64,000 nucleotides of DNA from an uncultured Oscillospiraceae bacterium (GTDB lineage Bacteria; Bacillota; Clostridia; Oscillospirales; Oscillospiraceae). Numbering within the stretch: position 1 is the first letter of the stretch; each line of letters starts with the position of its first letter. The notes below the pieces were generated by a model. It saw only the letters and a program-made list of their open reading frames with translations, made no database searches and was not told where the DNA came from. Of this stretch, positions 51,982 to 61,900 are shown piece after piece. Position numbers and translations under genes: made by a program. The DNA lies in assembly GCA_910589155.1 (NCBI GenBank), contig CAJURY010000009.1, forward strand, positions 14,482 to 78,481, in the 5' to 3' direction.

Positions 51982-52604
51982 TGAAGAAAAAGACCCTTAC
52001 GCCCAAGCAGAAAAAAATAATCCTGATTGCCATGGTGCTATTGGCGGCGGTGATCGCAATTTTGATTTTTACCCTGAAAAAGGGCGGCAGTATTCTTACT
52101 GCCGCCCCCAGCGTTACGATTGAAACGCCGGAAAAAAGGAGCGCGTCAAATAAAGAGTCGTTCAGCCTGGAGGTGCAGCTATCAGGGCTTGGGGAGGCGG
52201 TGTATCCAGCGGCAAGCTTTTCCATTCAATTTGATCCGGCAAAGTTGGAGTTCCTGGGAATAGAAGAAGGCGACGTGCTGATTACGGATACGGAAAGTTC
52301 TTCCGGTTGGAAAGCGCCGCGGTGGAGCGTCAATGTGGAGCGCAGCAACGAAATTGGCCAGATTAACTTGATGTATTTGGATCTCACCGGCGGGAAGAAT
52401 GCTTTTACAGAAGCATCGGTGGCGGAAGAAGGGGGCGTTCTTTTGCGCTTGCAGTTCCGGCTTCGAGGCAGCGCAAAAAGCGGTGAAATTTATGAATTGT
52501 CCTTCGAGGACGCTGTATTTGCCGCGTCGGATGAAACCGAGAGCCTTGCTATGGCAAATGGCACGTTATGCACCAACAATGGCCGTATTGTGATAGGGGA
52601 TTAA
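51981..52604 (+). CDS. Membrane-anchored cohesin-domain protein
   Basis: 207-aa protein: basic cytoplasmic start, one membrane helix (about 13-33), then an extracellular cohesin-like beta domain (about 44-205) with SFSIQFDPAKLEFLGIEEG and the later GGVLLRLQFRLRG segment. Its start overlaps the stop of the dockerin-bearing gene (TGATG). Cohesins bind dockerins, so it is likely the cell-surface anchor of the upstream protein. The partnership is inferred from order and domain logic. Confidence 0.75.
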   Translation: MKKKTLTPKQKKIILIAMVLLAAVIAILIFTLKKGGSILTAAPSVTIETPEKRSASNKESFSLEVQLSGLGEAVYPAASFSIQFDPAKLEFLGIEEGDVLITDTESSSGWKAPRWSVNVERSNEIGQINLMYLDLTGGKNAFTEASVAEEGGVLLRLQFRLRGSAKSGEIYELSFEDAVFAASDETESLAMANGTLCTNNGRIVIGD

Positions 52605-52607
52605 GTG

Positions 52608-53747
52608 ATGAAAAAAAGAATTATTTGCTTTTTGCTGGCGCTATTGCTTTTGGGGCTGTCTGCATGTCAGGATCTCGGCAAAAAACCGGCCACTTTACAG
52701 AGTAAAATGCCCATACCGGAAGACGGCGTAATTGCTGCTTCTGTGCTGGAATCGTTGCAGAAACAAAATAAAGTCGTGACTTTTTATGGAGAATCCAATG
52801 GCGTTTCCTATGAATGGACGGTATTCGGCAGCGATATAGAAGAAATTAGAGATTTGAATTTCGCTGTTGAGATTTTGCAGGCCACCAAGGAAAAAGTTGC
52901 TTTTCGATATTTCTCCTTGGAAGATTTCGGCTTTTCTCCCGTGCTTTCCCTCTGCCTGAAGGAAGCCTGGAGCAGTAATAGCGCCACGGTATACAATCTG
53001 TCTAACGGCGCGGCGCAGCCGCAGTGCAGCGCCAGCGTTACAGGCAGCAAGGAAGAAAGCATTTTGAATTTTTCCCCGGCCAGTCAGACAGGAAGCTTTG
53101 AAATCAGGGCGGATGAAACGGTCAACACCCTGCTTGCGCAGACTGAGCCGCCTACCCAACCGGCAGCGACGGTTCCCATGGAAACCGATCCTTATTTATC
53201 CGACGTCACTTCGGAAAACGGCAGAATTTTGTCAGACGGCAAAGCAAGTGGTCAAGATCAGTATAAAACAGATCCTGTGCCTGCAGGTAAGCCCTTGCCG
53301 GTGGAACCGGACGATCAGGTGGTCAACAGCCAGAAAACCTATACATGCACCTTTTCTATTGAGTGCACCACAATTTTAAATAATCTTGGGGATCTGGAAC
53401 CGGATAAGCTGGACGAGGTGCCATCCGACGGTATTATCTTTCCGGCGCAGGCGGTGACTTTTTATGAAGGCGAGTCGGTTTTTGATGTTTTGCAGCGTGT
53501 CTGCAAGGAAAACGGGATTCATATGGAGGCGTCCTGGACGCCCATGTACAACAGCGCTTATGTGGAAGGGATTCACAATCTTTATGAATTTGACTGCGGC
53601 AGCGGTTCCGGCTGGATGTATAGTGTGAACGGCTGGTATCCAAACTATGGATGCAGCCGCTACCAGCTTGCCCAGGGGGAAATTGTGCGCTGGCGCTATA
53701 CCTGCGATCTGGGCAGCGACATTGGCGGCGGCTACGCCATGGGTTAA
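52608..53747 (+). CDS. DUF4430 lipoprotein, probable corrinoid-binding component
   Basis: 379-aa lipoprotein (signal MMKKRIICFLLALLLL region, lipobox LSAC). A middle region of unknown fold and a Thr/Pro-rich linker lead to a C-terminal DUF4430 domain (about 244-379) with FYEGESVFDVLQRVCKENG and GSGSGWMYSVNGWYPNYGCS, the transcobalamin beta-domain pattern. GTG at 52605 directly precedes the ATG. It may hand corrinoid from the surface protein to the ECF transporter. Confidence 0.8.
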   Translation: MKKRIICFLLALLLLGLSACQDLGKKPATLQSKMPIPEDGVIAASVLESLQKQNKVVTFYGESNGVSYEWTVFGSDIEEIRDLNFAVEILQATKEKVAFRYFSLEDFGFSPVLSLCLKEAWSSNSATVYNLSNGAAQPQCSASVTGSKEESILNFSPASQTGSFEIRADETVNTLLAQTEPPTQPAATVPMETDPYLSDVTSENGRILSDGKASGQDQYKTDPVPAGKPLPVEPDDQVVNSQKTYTCTFSIECTTILNNLGDLEPDKLDEVPSDGIIFPAQAVTFYEGESVFDVLQRVCKENGIHMEASWTPMYNSAYVEGIHNLYEFDCGSGSGWMYSVNGWYPNYGCSRYQLAQGEIVRWRYTCDLGSDIGGGYAMG

Positions 53748-53771
53748 GTAAAAAAGAAGGAGGAAACGCAT

Positions 53772-54668
53772 ATGAAAAACAAGGACGCCTTCAGCGGCTG
53801 TCACCCGCTGGTAAATTTTCTGTATTTTGGGCTGGTAATCGGCTTTTCCATGTTTTTCATGCATCCGGTATGCCTGTTTATCTCCCTGTTTTGCGGCTTA
53901 TGGTATCACATTCAGCTAAACGGCGGAAAATCCATGGGCTTTCTCCTTCGCTTCGCCCTTCCTATGCTGTTGGCCACGGCGATTATCAACCCCGTGTTTA
54001 ACCATCAGGGGACGGTTATTTTGTGTTATCTGCCCACAGGCAATCCCCTGACCCTGGAAAGCATTTTATACGGCGTGGCGGCGGCCGTCATGCTGGCGGC
54101 GGTTCTGTTCTGGTTTCGCTGCTACACCGCGGTGATGACCTCGGATAAGTTTGTGTATTTGTTTGGCAGGATTATCCCAGCGCTGTCGCTGGTGCTCAGC
54201 ATGACGCTGCGGTTTGTGCCCAAATTCAAGGCGCAGTTTGAAAATGTGAAGCAGGCGCAGTCCGGCATAGGGCGGGATATGGAGAGCGGTAGCCTTCTGA
54301 AAAGACTTCGCTATGCTGTGACCTGCTTTTCGATTATGGTAACTTGGTCGCTGGAAAACGCCATTGAAACCGCCGACAGCATGAAAAGCCGGGGCTACGG
54401 GCAAAAAGGCCGCACGGCCTTTTCCATTTACACCTTTACGGAGCGGGATCGGTACCTGCTTTTGTGGCTGGGACTTTGCGGCTTCACCCTTTTGTGCGGA
54501 AGTATGACGGGCGGTCTTTTCTGGCGGTACTTTCCCAGCGTCCGGGGCGTACTTTTGGAGCCTACTGCATTGGGATTGCAGCTTGTTTATTTTTGTATGT
54601 GTATGACGCCGATTGTGCTGGACGGCAGAGAGGAGCGGAAATGGAAATCTTTGCAATCGAAAATTTAA
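53772..54668 (+). CDS. ECF transporter T component (EcfT)
   Basis: 298-aa membrane protein with about six helices and the cytoplasmic coupling helices that contact the ATPases; the motif ADSMKSRGYG is the Ser/Ala-Arg-Gly coupling signature. GAAGGAGG precedes the ATG. It overlaps the following ATPase gene by 28 bases. Part of the riboswitch-controlled vitamin importer. Confidence 0.88.
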   Translation: MKNKDAFSGCHPLVNFLYFGLVIGFSMFFMHPVCLFISLFCGLWYHIQLNGGKSMGFLLRFALPMLLATAIINPVFNHQGTVILCYLPTGNPLTLESILYGVAAAVMLAAVLFWFRCYTAVMTSDKFVYLFGRIIPALSLVLSMTLRFVPKFKAQFENVKQAQSGIGRDMESGSLLKRLRYAVTCFSIMVTWSLENAIETADSMKSRGYGQKGRTAFSIYTFTERDRYLLLWLGLCGFTLLCGSMTGGLFWRYFPSVRGVLLEPTALGLQLVYFCMCMTPIVLDGREERKWKSLQSKI

Positions 54669-57280
54669 CGTTTTTTTACCCGGAAACCAAAACGCCGGCG
54701 ATTTCCGACTTCTCTCTTACCGTAAACGCAGGAGACTTTTTCGTGCTTTGCGGGCAGTCCGGCTGCGGAAAATCTACCCTTTTGCGGCAACTGAAACCCC
54801 AGCTTGCCCCTCACGGAGTCAAAAGCGGCAAAATCCTTTTTGCCGGAACGCCTGTAGAACAGCTCGGCGAAAGAGACAGTGCCGCAAAAATCGGCTTTGT
54901 GCTGCAAAGCCCGGAAAATCAGATTGTAACGGACAAAGTCTGGCACGAACTGGCCTTCGGGCTGGAAAGCCTTGGCTATGATACCCCTACCATCCGCCGC
55001 CGGGTTGCGGAAATGGCGTCCTTTTTCGGCATCCAAAACTGGTTTTATAAGGACGTTACCGAGCTTTCCGGCGGACAGAAGCAGCTTTTAAATCTGGCTT
55101 CCGTCATGGTGATGCAGCCGAAAATTTTAATTCTGGACGAACCCACCAGCCAGCTTGACCCCATCGCCGCTTCGGATTTTCTGGCGACGCTGAAAAAAAT
55201 CAACCGGGAACTGGGCACGACGATTCTGCTTACGGAGCACCGTCTGGAAGAAGCCCTTTCTCTGGCGACAAGAGCCGCGGTGATGGACAAGGGCAGGCTG
55301 CTTTGCCAGGGCACGGTGGAAGAAATCGGTGTGTTTTTAAAGGAAAGCCGGCACGAAATGTTTCTGGCTATGCCCGCTGCCATGCGGGTGTGGGGCAGCG
55401 TGGAATCCGGGCTTCCCTGTCCGGTGTCGGTAAAGGATGGCAGCGCGTTTTTGTCCGCTTTTACAAATGGAAAGACGTTGAAGCCCCTGCCTCCGCCGGA
55501 ACCGGGCTGCGTGCGGGAGGAAATGGCTGTTTCTATTGAGGATGCGTGGTTCCGCTATGAAAAAGAACTGCCTGACGTTGTACGTGGTGTCAGTCTCACG
55601 GCAAAAGCGGGAGAGCTTTTGTGTATTTTAGGCGGCAACGGCACCGGCAAAACAACAACGCTGAAACTGCTGGCGGGCTACCATAAGCCCTATCGCGGCC
55701 GGGTGCATACCCAGGGGCGCGTTTGCTTTTTGCCGCAAAATCCCCAAACCCTGTTTGTCAAAAAGACGGTTTTCGCGGATCTTTTGGAAGCACTGGCGGA
55801 AGAAAAGCTGCCGAAAGCCCAAAAAGAGGAAAAAATCCTGGAGATTTTGCGCCTATGCCGCCTGACCGGGCTGGAGGACAGGCACCCTTACGACCTTTCC
55901 GGCGGCGAGCAGCAGCGGGCGGCGCTGGCGAAGCTTTTGTTGCTGCATCCTGATGTTTTGCTTCTGGACGAACCCACCAAGGGCCTGGACGCGGGCTTTA
56001 AGCTGGAGCTTGCGGAGATTTTACAGGAATTGCTTGCCGCTGGGGTATGCATCGTCATGGTGAGCCACGACATTGAATTTTGCGCCCGGTATGCGGATCG
56101 CTGCGCTTTGTTTTTTGACGGCGGTATTGTCACGGAAGGCGCGCCCAGAGCGTTTTTTGCCGGCAACAGCTTCTATACCACTTCGGCCAACCGCATGGCG
56201 CGGGAGATTGCCCCGGAGGCCGTAACGACACAGGACGTGATCAAGGTGATCGGCGGTCGCGCTGGAAAAGTGCCTGTTCGGCAGGCGGCCTCCTACCAGC
56301 GCAAGTCGGAAGAAAAAAAGCCGGAACCGCAAAAAAAGCTTCCCCGCTGGCGCAAAATTCTGGGAGCAGTTTTGGGAATTTCCGCTGCGGCGGTCTTTTT
56401 CTATGGCTTAAAGACGGAAGATTTAAAGGTCATGGTGGATATTCACGGCGTGACGGGAGTGGGTCAAAATCAGCTTTTGGTGTACGGCCTTCTGATTTTG
56501 CTCCTGTTTGCAACGGCAATTTGCATCGGTCGCCGCGCCGCGCCTCCTGTGCAGGTGCAAACGCCGAGCGAAAAACGAAAGCTTTCCAAGCGTACGCTTT
56601 TGGCGGTAGGGCTGATTTTGCTCATTGTGCCGCTGACGCTGTTTGTGGGCGTTTTTTACCTTGGACGCAGACAGTATTACCTCACGGCTCTTGCGATTTT
56701 GGTGGAATGTATGCTGCCTTTTTTCCTGATTTTTGAAGGTCGCCGTCCAAAAGCAAGAGAGCTTGTGATTATCGCGGTTTTGTGCGCGCTGAATGTGGCG
56801 GGCAGAGCGGCTTTTTTCATGCTGCCGCAGTTTAAGCCTGTGCTGGCGTTGACGATCATTGCAGGAGTCGCTTTCGGCGGGGAGACGGGATTTTTGGTTG
56901 GCGCAGTGACGATGCTTGTGTCTAATATTTTGTTTTCCCAAGGTCCATGGACTCCATGGCAGATGTTTGCGGCGGGGATCATTGGTTTCCTCGCGGGGGT
57001 GTTGTACCGAAAAGGGTGGCTGCGCCGTACAAGAGCGTCCCTTTGCGCGTTTGGCGCCATCAGCGCTGTTGTCATTTACGGCGGCATTATGAATCCATCT
57101 TCCGCTCTTATTTGGGGCAGCGAGTCCCTCAACTGGAATATGATTCTCGGTTATTATATTACGGGCTTTCTCATGGACTGCGTGCATGGAGCGGCCACGG
57201 CCTTTTTCCTATTTTGCATTGCCGAGCCGATGCTGGAAAAGCTTGACCGCATAAAGGTAAAATATGGCTTGGTAGAATAG
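54641..57280 (+). CDS. Fused ECF ATPases and S component
   Basis: 879-aa protein combining three usual subunits. First ATPase about 1-240: Walker A GQSGCGKST, signature LSGGQKQ, Walker B LILDEPT. Second ATPase about 300-520: GGNGTGKTTT, LSGGEQQR, LLLDEPT. From about 565 on, a polytopic region of eight or so helices with NVAGRAAFFMLPQFKP and SQGPWTPWQMFAAGI, the pattern of ECF S components of the CbrT/cobalamin-like type. ATG at 54641 has AGAGGAGCGG upstream; an earlier frame start lies inside ecfT. B12 specificity is inferred from the riboswitch and neighbours. Confidence 0.87.
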   Translation: MEIFAIENLTFFYPETKTPAISDFSLTVNAGDFFVLCGQSGCGKSTLLRQLKPQLAPHGVKSGKILFAGTPVEQLGERDSAAKIGFVLQSPENQIVTDKVWHELAFGLESLGYDTPTIRRRVAEMASFFGIQNWFYKDVTELSGGQKQLLNLASVMVMQPKILILDEPTSQLDPIAASDFLATLKKINRELGTTILLTEHRLEEALSLATRAAVMDKGRLLCQGTVEEIGVFLKESRHEMFLAMPAAMRVWGSVESGLPCPVSVKDGSAFLSAFTNGKTLKPLPPPEPGCVREEMAVSIEDAWFRYEKELPDVVRGVSLTAKAGELLCILGGNGTGKTTTLKLLAGYHKPYRGRVHTQGRVCFLPQNPQTLFVKKTVFADLLEALAEEKLPKAQKEEKILEILRLCRLTGLEDRHPYDLSGGEQQRAALAKLLLLHPDVLLLDEPTKGLDAGFKLELAEILQELLAAGVCIVMVSHDIEFCARYADRCALFFDGGIVTEGAPRAFFAGNSFYTTSANRMAREIAPEAVTTQDVIKVIGGRAGKVPVRQAASYQRKSEEKKPEPQKKLPRWRKILGAVLGISAAAVFFYGLKTEDLKVMVDIHGVTGVGQNQLLVYGLLILLLFATAICIGRRAAPPVQVQTPSEKRKLSKRTLLAVGLILLIVPLTLFVGVFYLGRRQYYLTALAILVECMLPFFLIFEGRRPKARELVIIAVLCALNVAGRAAFFMLPQFKPVLALTIIAGVAFGGETGFLVGAVTMLVSNILFSQGPWTPWQMFAAGIIGFLAGVLYRKGWLRRTRASLCAFGAISAVVIYGGIMNPSSALIWGSESLNWNMILGYYITGFLMDCVHGAATAFFLFCIAEPMLEKLDRIKVKYGLVE

Positions 57281-57294
57281 GGCGGATAGAAAAG

Positions 57295-57328
57295 CGACCC
57301 GGCGGAATGAAACCGCCGGGTCGTTTTT
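57295..57328 (+). terminator. Terminator of B12 operon
   Basis: CGACCCGGCGG/CCGCCGGGTCG with a 7-base loop, then TTTTTGC. Confidence 0.92.
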
Positions 57329-57373
57329 GCTGGAAAAAGTTGAAAAGTCTGCAAAGCGCAACGGAAAAAACTG

Positions 57374-57402
57374 TTGACAAATGCAGTTGGAATCGCTATA
57401 AT
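57374..57402 (+). promoter_or_regulatory. Promoter of tRNA-Leu
   Basis: TTGACA and TATAAT with a 17-base spacer, 15 bases before the tRNA. Confidence 0.92.
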
Positions 57403-57417
57403 ATAAAAGCATCAGTT

Positions 57418-57502
57418 GCAAGAGTGTTGGAATAGGTAGACAAGCACGTTTGAGGTGCGTGTGGTTATCGCCGTGTGGGTTCGAGTCCCATCTCTTGCAC
57501 CA
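57418..57502 (+). tRNA. tRNA-Leu (anticodon GAG)
   Basis: 85-nt class II tRNA: acceptor GCAAGAG/CTCTTGC, anticodon stem CACGT/GCGTG with loop TTGAGGT, a long variable arm, TTCGAGT T-loop and encoded CCA. It borders the mobile-element remnants. Confidence 0.95.
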
Positions 57503-57506
57503 TAAC

Positions 57507-57550
57507 GAATCCCAATAAGGGGCATAGTTCCTTGTTGGGGTTCTTTTTTT
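57507..57550 (+). terminator. tRNA-Leu terminator / att-like sequence
   Basis: GAATCCCAATAAGG pairs with CCTTGTTGGGGTTC, followed by seven Ts. The blocks TAACGAATCC and CCTTGTTGGGGT recur at 58324-58355. Confidence 0.75.
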
Positions 57551-57793
57551 CGCTTTTTTGTAGTTGAGATTCGCGCCGCAGTCGGAGCATTTCAGAAATC
57601 CGGCAAAAATACTTTTCTGCGTGTGTTTCAGTGCTCGTATTTTTGTGCCTTGAAAGGTTTTCTGCACGGCTTCCCACTGCTCTCGTGGAATCACAGGCTC
57701 GTGGACGCCCCGTGAAATTTCCCAATTTTCTGCCGGATTGTCATATCTTTCTCCGGCATCCGCTTTATGCGAAAGGGGAAACGCACTCGTCAA
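57551..57793 (-). pseudogene. Large serine recombinase fragment (middle)
   Basis: A reading frame encoding DNPAENWEISRGVHEPVIP, QWEAVQKTF and a zinc-ribbon half KCSDCGANLNY is typical of the recombinase and zinc beta-ribbon domains of large serine recombinases. It has no catalytic domain of its own, is cut off at the tRNA-Leu flank, and its 5' end abuts the small resolvase-like gene. No function expected. Confidence 0.75.
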
Positions 57794-58209
57794 ATGGCCT
57801 CGCCCTGCATAGCTTGTTTTGTCCGCAGGAACCGCCCTTCTTCCCAGTTGGAAAGTTCACCGTTCAGGCAGACGACCTCTACATTGTGTTTCCCCAGCCA
57901 GCCAACATATTCGAGCGTGTTCCAGATGTCTTGCCCCAGCTTTGAGGCGTTCAGGACAAGCAGAATATCCATCTCACCCCGGAGAGCGGCATTGGTGATC
58001 TCAGCCAGCCCAGAGCGGATCATTGTTGTGCCAGTTTCCTGCTTGGAGGTGCAGCCCACGATCTCATAGTGGTTATCCTTGGCAAAGGCCGTAAGTTCCT
58101 GCTGCCTCCTCGGTGCAAAGGCGTTCGGTTCCGCTGTCCGGCAGTATATCCACGCCCTGGGCGCTCTTGCGAACCGCATATAGATTGCAACTTTTCTCGG
58201 TTCATCCAT
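57790..58209 (-). CDS. Resolvase-like small protein, probably degenerate
   Basis: 139 aa with a resolvase N-terminal fold: MDEPRKVAIYMRF, WIYCRTAEP, and ILLVLNASKLGQDIWNTLEYVGWL. The catalytic serine position of resolvases appears lost (RTAEP), as in small recombinase-like proteins carried on gut Firmicutes elements. AGAGGAGG precedes the ATG at 58209, which overlaps the stop of the upstream fragment. The C-terminus runs into the next recombinase fragment. Confidence 0.6.
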   Translation of the reverse strand: MDEPRKVAIYMRFARAPRAWIYCRTAEPNAFAPRRQQELTAFAKDNHYEIVGCTSKQETGTTMIRSGLAEITNAALRGEMDILLVLNASKLGQDIWNTLEYVGWLGKHNVEVVCLNGELSNWEEGRFLRTKQAMQGEAI

Positions 58210-58325
58210 TGTGTATTTCCTCCTCTTTGGCATTAGAATGGCCTCTAAACACATCCCGGAACGTCCAGACGATCTCGATCTCGGTGGGAGAGGACACCAG
58301 CGCTTCCTTGATGGATGTCTGCGCT
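58202..58325 (-). pseudogene. C-terminal scrap of a recombinase
   Basis: The frame reads QTSIKEALVSSPTEIEIVWT and ends HNG-stop, overlapping the next start by 8 bases. It resembles the beta-strand end of large serine recombinases; everything upstream is lost at the direct repeat near 58325. Confidence 0.5.
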
Positions 58326-58425
58326 AACGAATCCTGACTCCTTGTTGGGGTACCTTTTTTGTGCTGTACGGCTGGTTGCCTTTATAAGGCCAGCGGCTTA
58401 ACCGGCGCAATCTATGGAATCTTCC

Positions 58426-58980
58426 TCAAGCGCTCTGGCCGCTTTTCCTGCCGAATGCCTCCTGATAAGCTTCGCTCTCTTTTCTGGTGATGCGGGGTAA
58501 TTCCACGTGACCAATCATTTTATAATAGATGTCCACCCGCTGCACCGTCTCGCCTTGTATTCGCTCTTTCTGATATACCACAATTTTATCAAGAAAGGCG
58601 TGCAGCAGCTCCGCCGTCAACTCTGTTGGGGCCGTAAACCGGCGCACCAATTGTAAAAAGCCGTCTGCATTCAGTTCGTGCGTTTGTTCCTCCTCTACAA
58701 TCTGCCGCAGATGCTTCAGCCTTTGCCCCAGTTCCGCCTGTTCATCCTCATATTTTTCAGATAGCTTTTTGAACCGGTCATCCGTCAGATTCCCCAGAAC
58801 TTTTTCCTCGTACAGCTTCTCATACAGCAGATCCAGTTCCTTATCCCTGGCCAGGGCGGACTGGTACTCCATCTGGTTCCGCCGCTGTTGAAGCTGTATC
58901 TGTTTATAGTGTTCGTCAACGACGATTTTTACAAATTCGTCCTCGTACAGCAGCGATAACTGGCTGAAAACCATTACCGA
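58426..58980 (-). pseudogene. Large serine recombinase C-terminal fragment
   Basis: About 180 residues with a long coiled coil (LDLLYEKLYEEKVLGNLTDD, YEDEQAELGQRLKHL) and the terminal block AFLDKIVVYQKERIQGETVQ, matching the C-terminus of TnpX/TndX-type recombinases with DUF4368. The catalytic and DNA-binding parts are missing; the frame stops resembling a recombinase where the RHS gene begins, about 58945-58975. Confidence 0.8.
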
Positions 58981-61900
58981 CGCTGCTGGCAACGTATATA
59001 ACCTGACATACTCCGGCGGGAAGCTTTCTCAAATCAGCCGGGGCAGCACAGTTCTGGCGCAGTACGGCGCTTCCAGCACCCGAATGTCCTACGTCTATGA
59101 CGCAGAAGCCAAATACGGCGTGGCGTTTACCTACAGCGCCGGAAAGGTCAGTTCCTATTATGAAATCACCAGCGCGTCCACTGCCGCCAAGCCTGGAGCA
59201 GTTGTGGAAGTGGGGCATCTGGAAAATGGACAAACGCTGTACCGGGACTATGGCAAAAACAGAGTCAAAGACAGCGACGACATTCTAACGTACTACACCT
59301 TTGACTACGCCGGACGAAGCGCCAATGCATATACAACAGATACCTCCAACCGGATCTGGGGCGCTTCTAACGCCGTACACTCCGGGGTAGGCTCCACGGA
59401 TAAAGCCAACAACCGCACGCTTCGCACCTCCACCATTGGCGTGGCGGCTATGAACGATTTGCGCAATCACGGCTTTGAGCTATCCAGCCCTGCCTGGGAG
59501 CTGCCTACAGGCGGCGGCGCTACCGCAGAAATTCAGTCGGCCACAGTCCGCACGGGTACGAAAGCCTTCCATGCAAAGGTTGCGGATAAAACTACAGGCA
59601 CCACCGGAGCCAAGCAGATGACCAATACGCTGGCTGCCGGTGTAACGTACACCCTTTCCGCCTATGTGAACACCTCAAAATGCACCTCCTTCCTGGGGCG
59701 GGGCGTTTATCTCCAGGTGATGGACGGGAGCAAAGTCATCGCAACGGGAGAATGCTTAAACTACGCGACAAACAGCGCAATTGATAACGGATGGGTGCAG
59801 CTCAGTCTGACGTTTACCCCACCGGAAGGAAAATCCTATGCGGTCAGCGTCTATACCCATTGTATAGGCGGCGACATCTATGTGGATGACTTCCAGTTAG
59901 AACGCGCCGATGCCCTCTCCAATCTGAACCTGCTGGAAAACGGCAGCTTGCAGTATTGGGCGCACGGCTGGACCATGGGATCCCTGGCTTCCTATAAAGC
60001 AGACTGCGGTCTGTTCTCCGTCGATCATTACGCCTATTCCATTAAAGTTGCAGGCGACGCTTACACGGAAAGCTGCGCCTACCAGGACGTGCCCATCAAC
60101 AAGGCCGGAAAAACCTTTGTCCTATCCGGCTGGGCCAAGGCTGATGCGATACCGGATAACGTCACCAAGGCCACCGGCGATGACGCGGAGGCCAAGGACA
60201 AGCACAAGCAGTTCGGTCTCCGGGCGGTTGTTACTTACACGGATAACACCACCGAGTACCATTACGTCCCCTTCAACCCGGATGTGAAGGACTGGCAGTA
60301 TGTTTCCACCGCCGTTGTTCCCAAAAAGGATACGACTGTGGTCAAAACAATCCGTGTGATCTGCGCCTATGAACGCAATGGAAACGTTGCTTACTTTGAT
60401 AACCTGTCCCTCACCGAGGAAGCTGCCCAGACCATGAAATATGACAAAGACGGCAATCTGGTATCGGTGAAATCCTCTGGCAGCAGCGAGGAAAAAAGCG
60501 CCTATTCCGGCGGCAATCTGAAAAGCCTGAAAACCGGCGGAGACGGCACCTTTACTTACACTTATGATGATAACCACAACCTCAAAACCGCCACCAATGG
60601 AATTGTGACGGAGACCATGACCTACGATTCCAGCGGCAATGCGCTCACTGCCACCATCTCCCCCAAGAGCGGTACGGATAAAATCGTCACCACAAATACC
60701 TACACCAACAGTAATAACCAACTGAGCACCGTTAAGCAGCGGGGGCAATACACCACCACCTACAACTATGTCGGCAGTGCAAACAAAATGTACGGCTTGG
60801 CCTCCAGCGTGGTAGACCCGCAAGGGCTGACGGTTTCCACAAATTACGACGCTGCGGGCAAACCCACCTCTTCCAGCGTCACCAAGTCTGGCAGTACGTT
60901 GAGGTCTATCTCGTATCAGTACACCAACGGGATGCTGCGGACCTTGGGCAGAACCACAGGGAGTTCCCTTCAAAGCTACAACTTCACCTATGACAGCTTT
61001 GGAAATATGACATAGCTCCAGGTGGGCAGCCGTACCCTGGCGGAGTATACCTATGGCAGCAAAAACGGGCAACTGAATCAGCAGACCTATGGCAATGGGG
61101 ATTCCACCAGCTTCCAATATGATCATCTGAACCGTACCACCAAAACCACAACCTCCAGCGGAGACAGCTATACATATTCCTACACGGGAGACGGGCAGCT
61201 ACACAAAATGGAGGACGCAGCGGCAGGTGTGACCTATCGCTACAACTACGACGCCATTGGCAGGCTCATTGGAACGAGCCAGACCGGTGGTGCAGCAGAT
61301 CTCCGGGCAGCCTATGGCTACGACAGCGAGAGTCGGCTGAAAAGTATCAACTATTCTATCCCCGGCGTAGTTGACAACGCCACGGAAACCTTCTATTATA
61401 ATACCAGTACCACCGACTCCATTTCCGACGGTGCGTTGGAAAAGATGGCTTTGTTCTCCAACGAATGGATCACCTATTCCTACGACAGTCTCTCCCGGCT
61501 CAGTTCGCGGACTGTGGGCAATATTCTGACAGAGCACCAGACCTATCTACCTGATTCCGGTACCTGTACCACAACCACACTGCCGGAAACCTTCTACACC
61601 ACAGCCAAGGGAAGCAGCGCCAAGCTGTCCGGCTTCCGGTATGCCTACAACGAGGTCGGTAACGTGACCCAGATTACCAATCTGGTGGATGGTTCCTATC
61701 AGAAATTCGCCTATGACAAGCTGGGGCAAATGCAGTATGTCACGAACTATGGAAAGGATGGCACGGCGCAGCAGCGGTATAAGTATTACTATGACAATGC
61801 CGGAAATCTGACCTCCTGGAAAATCCAGGATGGCACAGGGTCTATTACAGGAGTCGAGCACACCTACACCTATGGAGATTCCAACTGGAAGGACTTGCTG

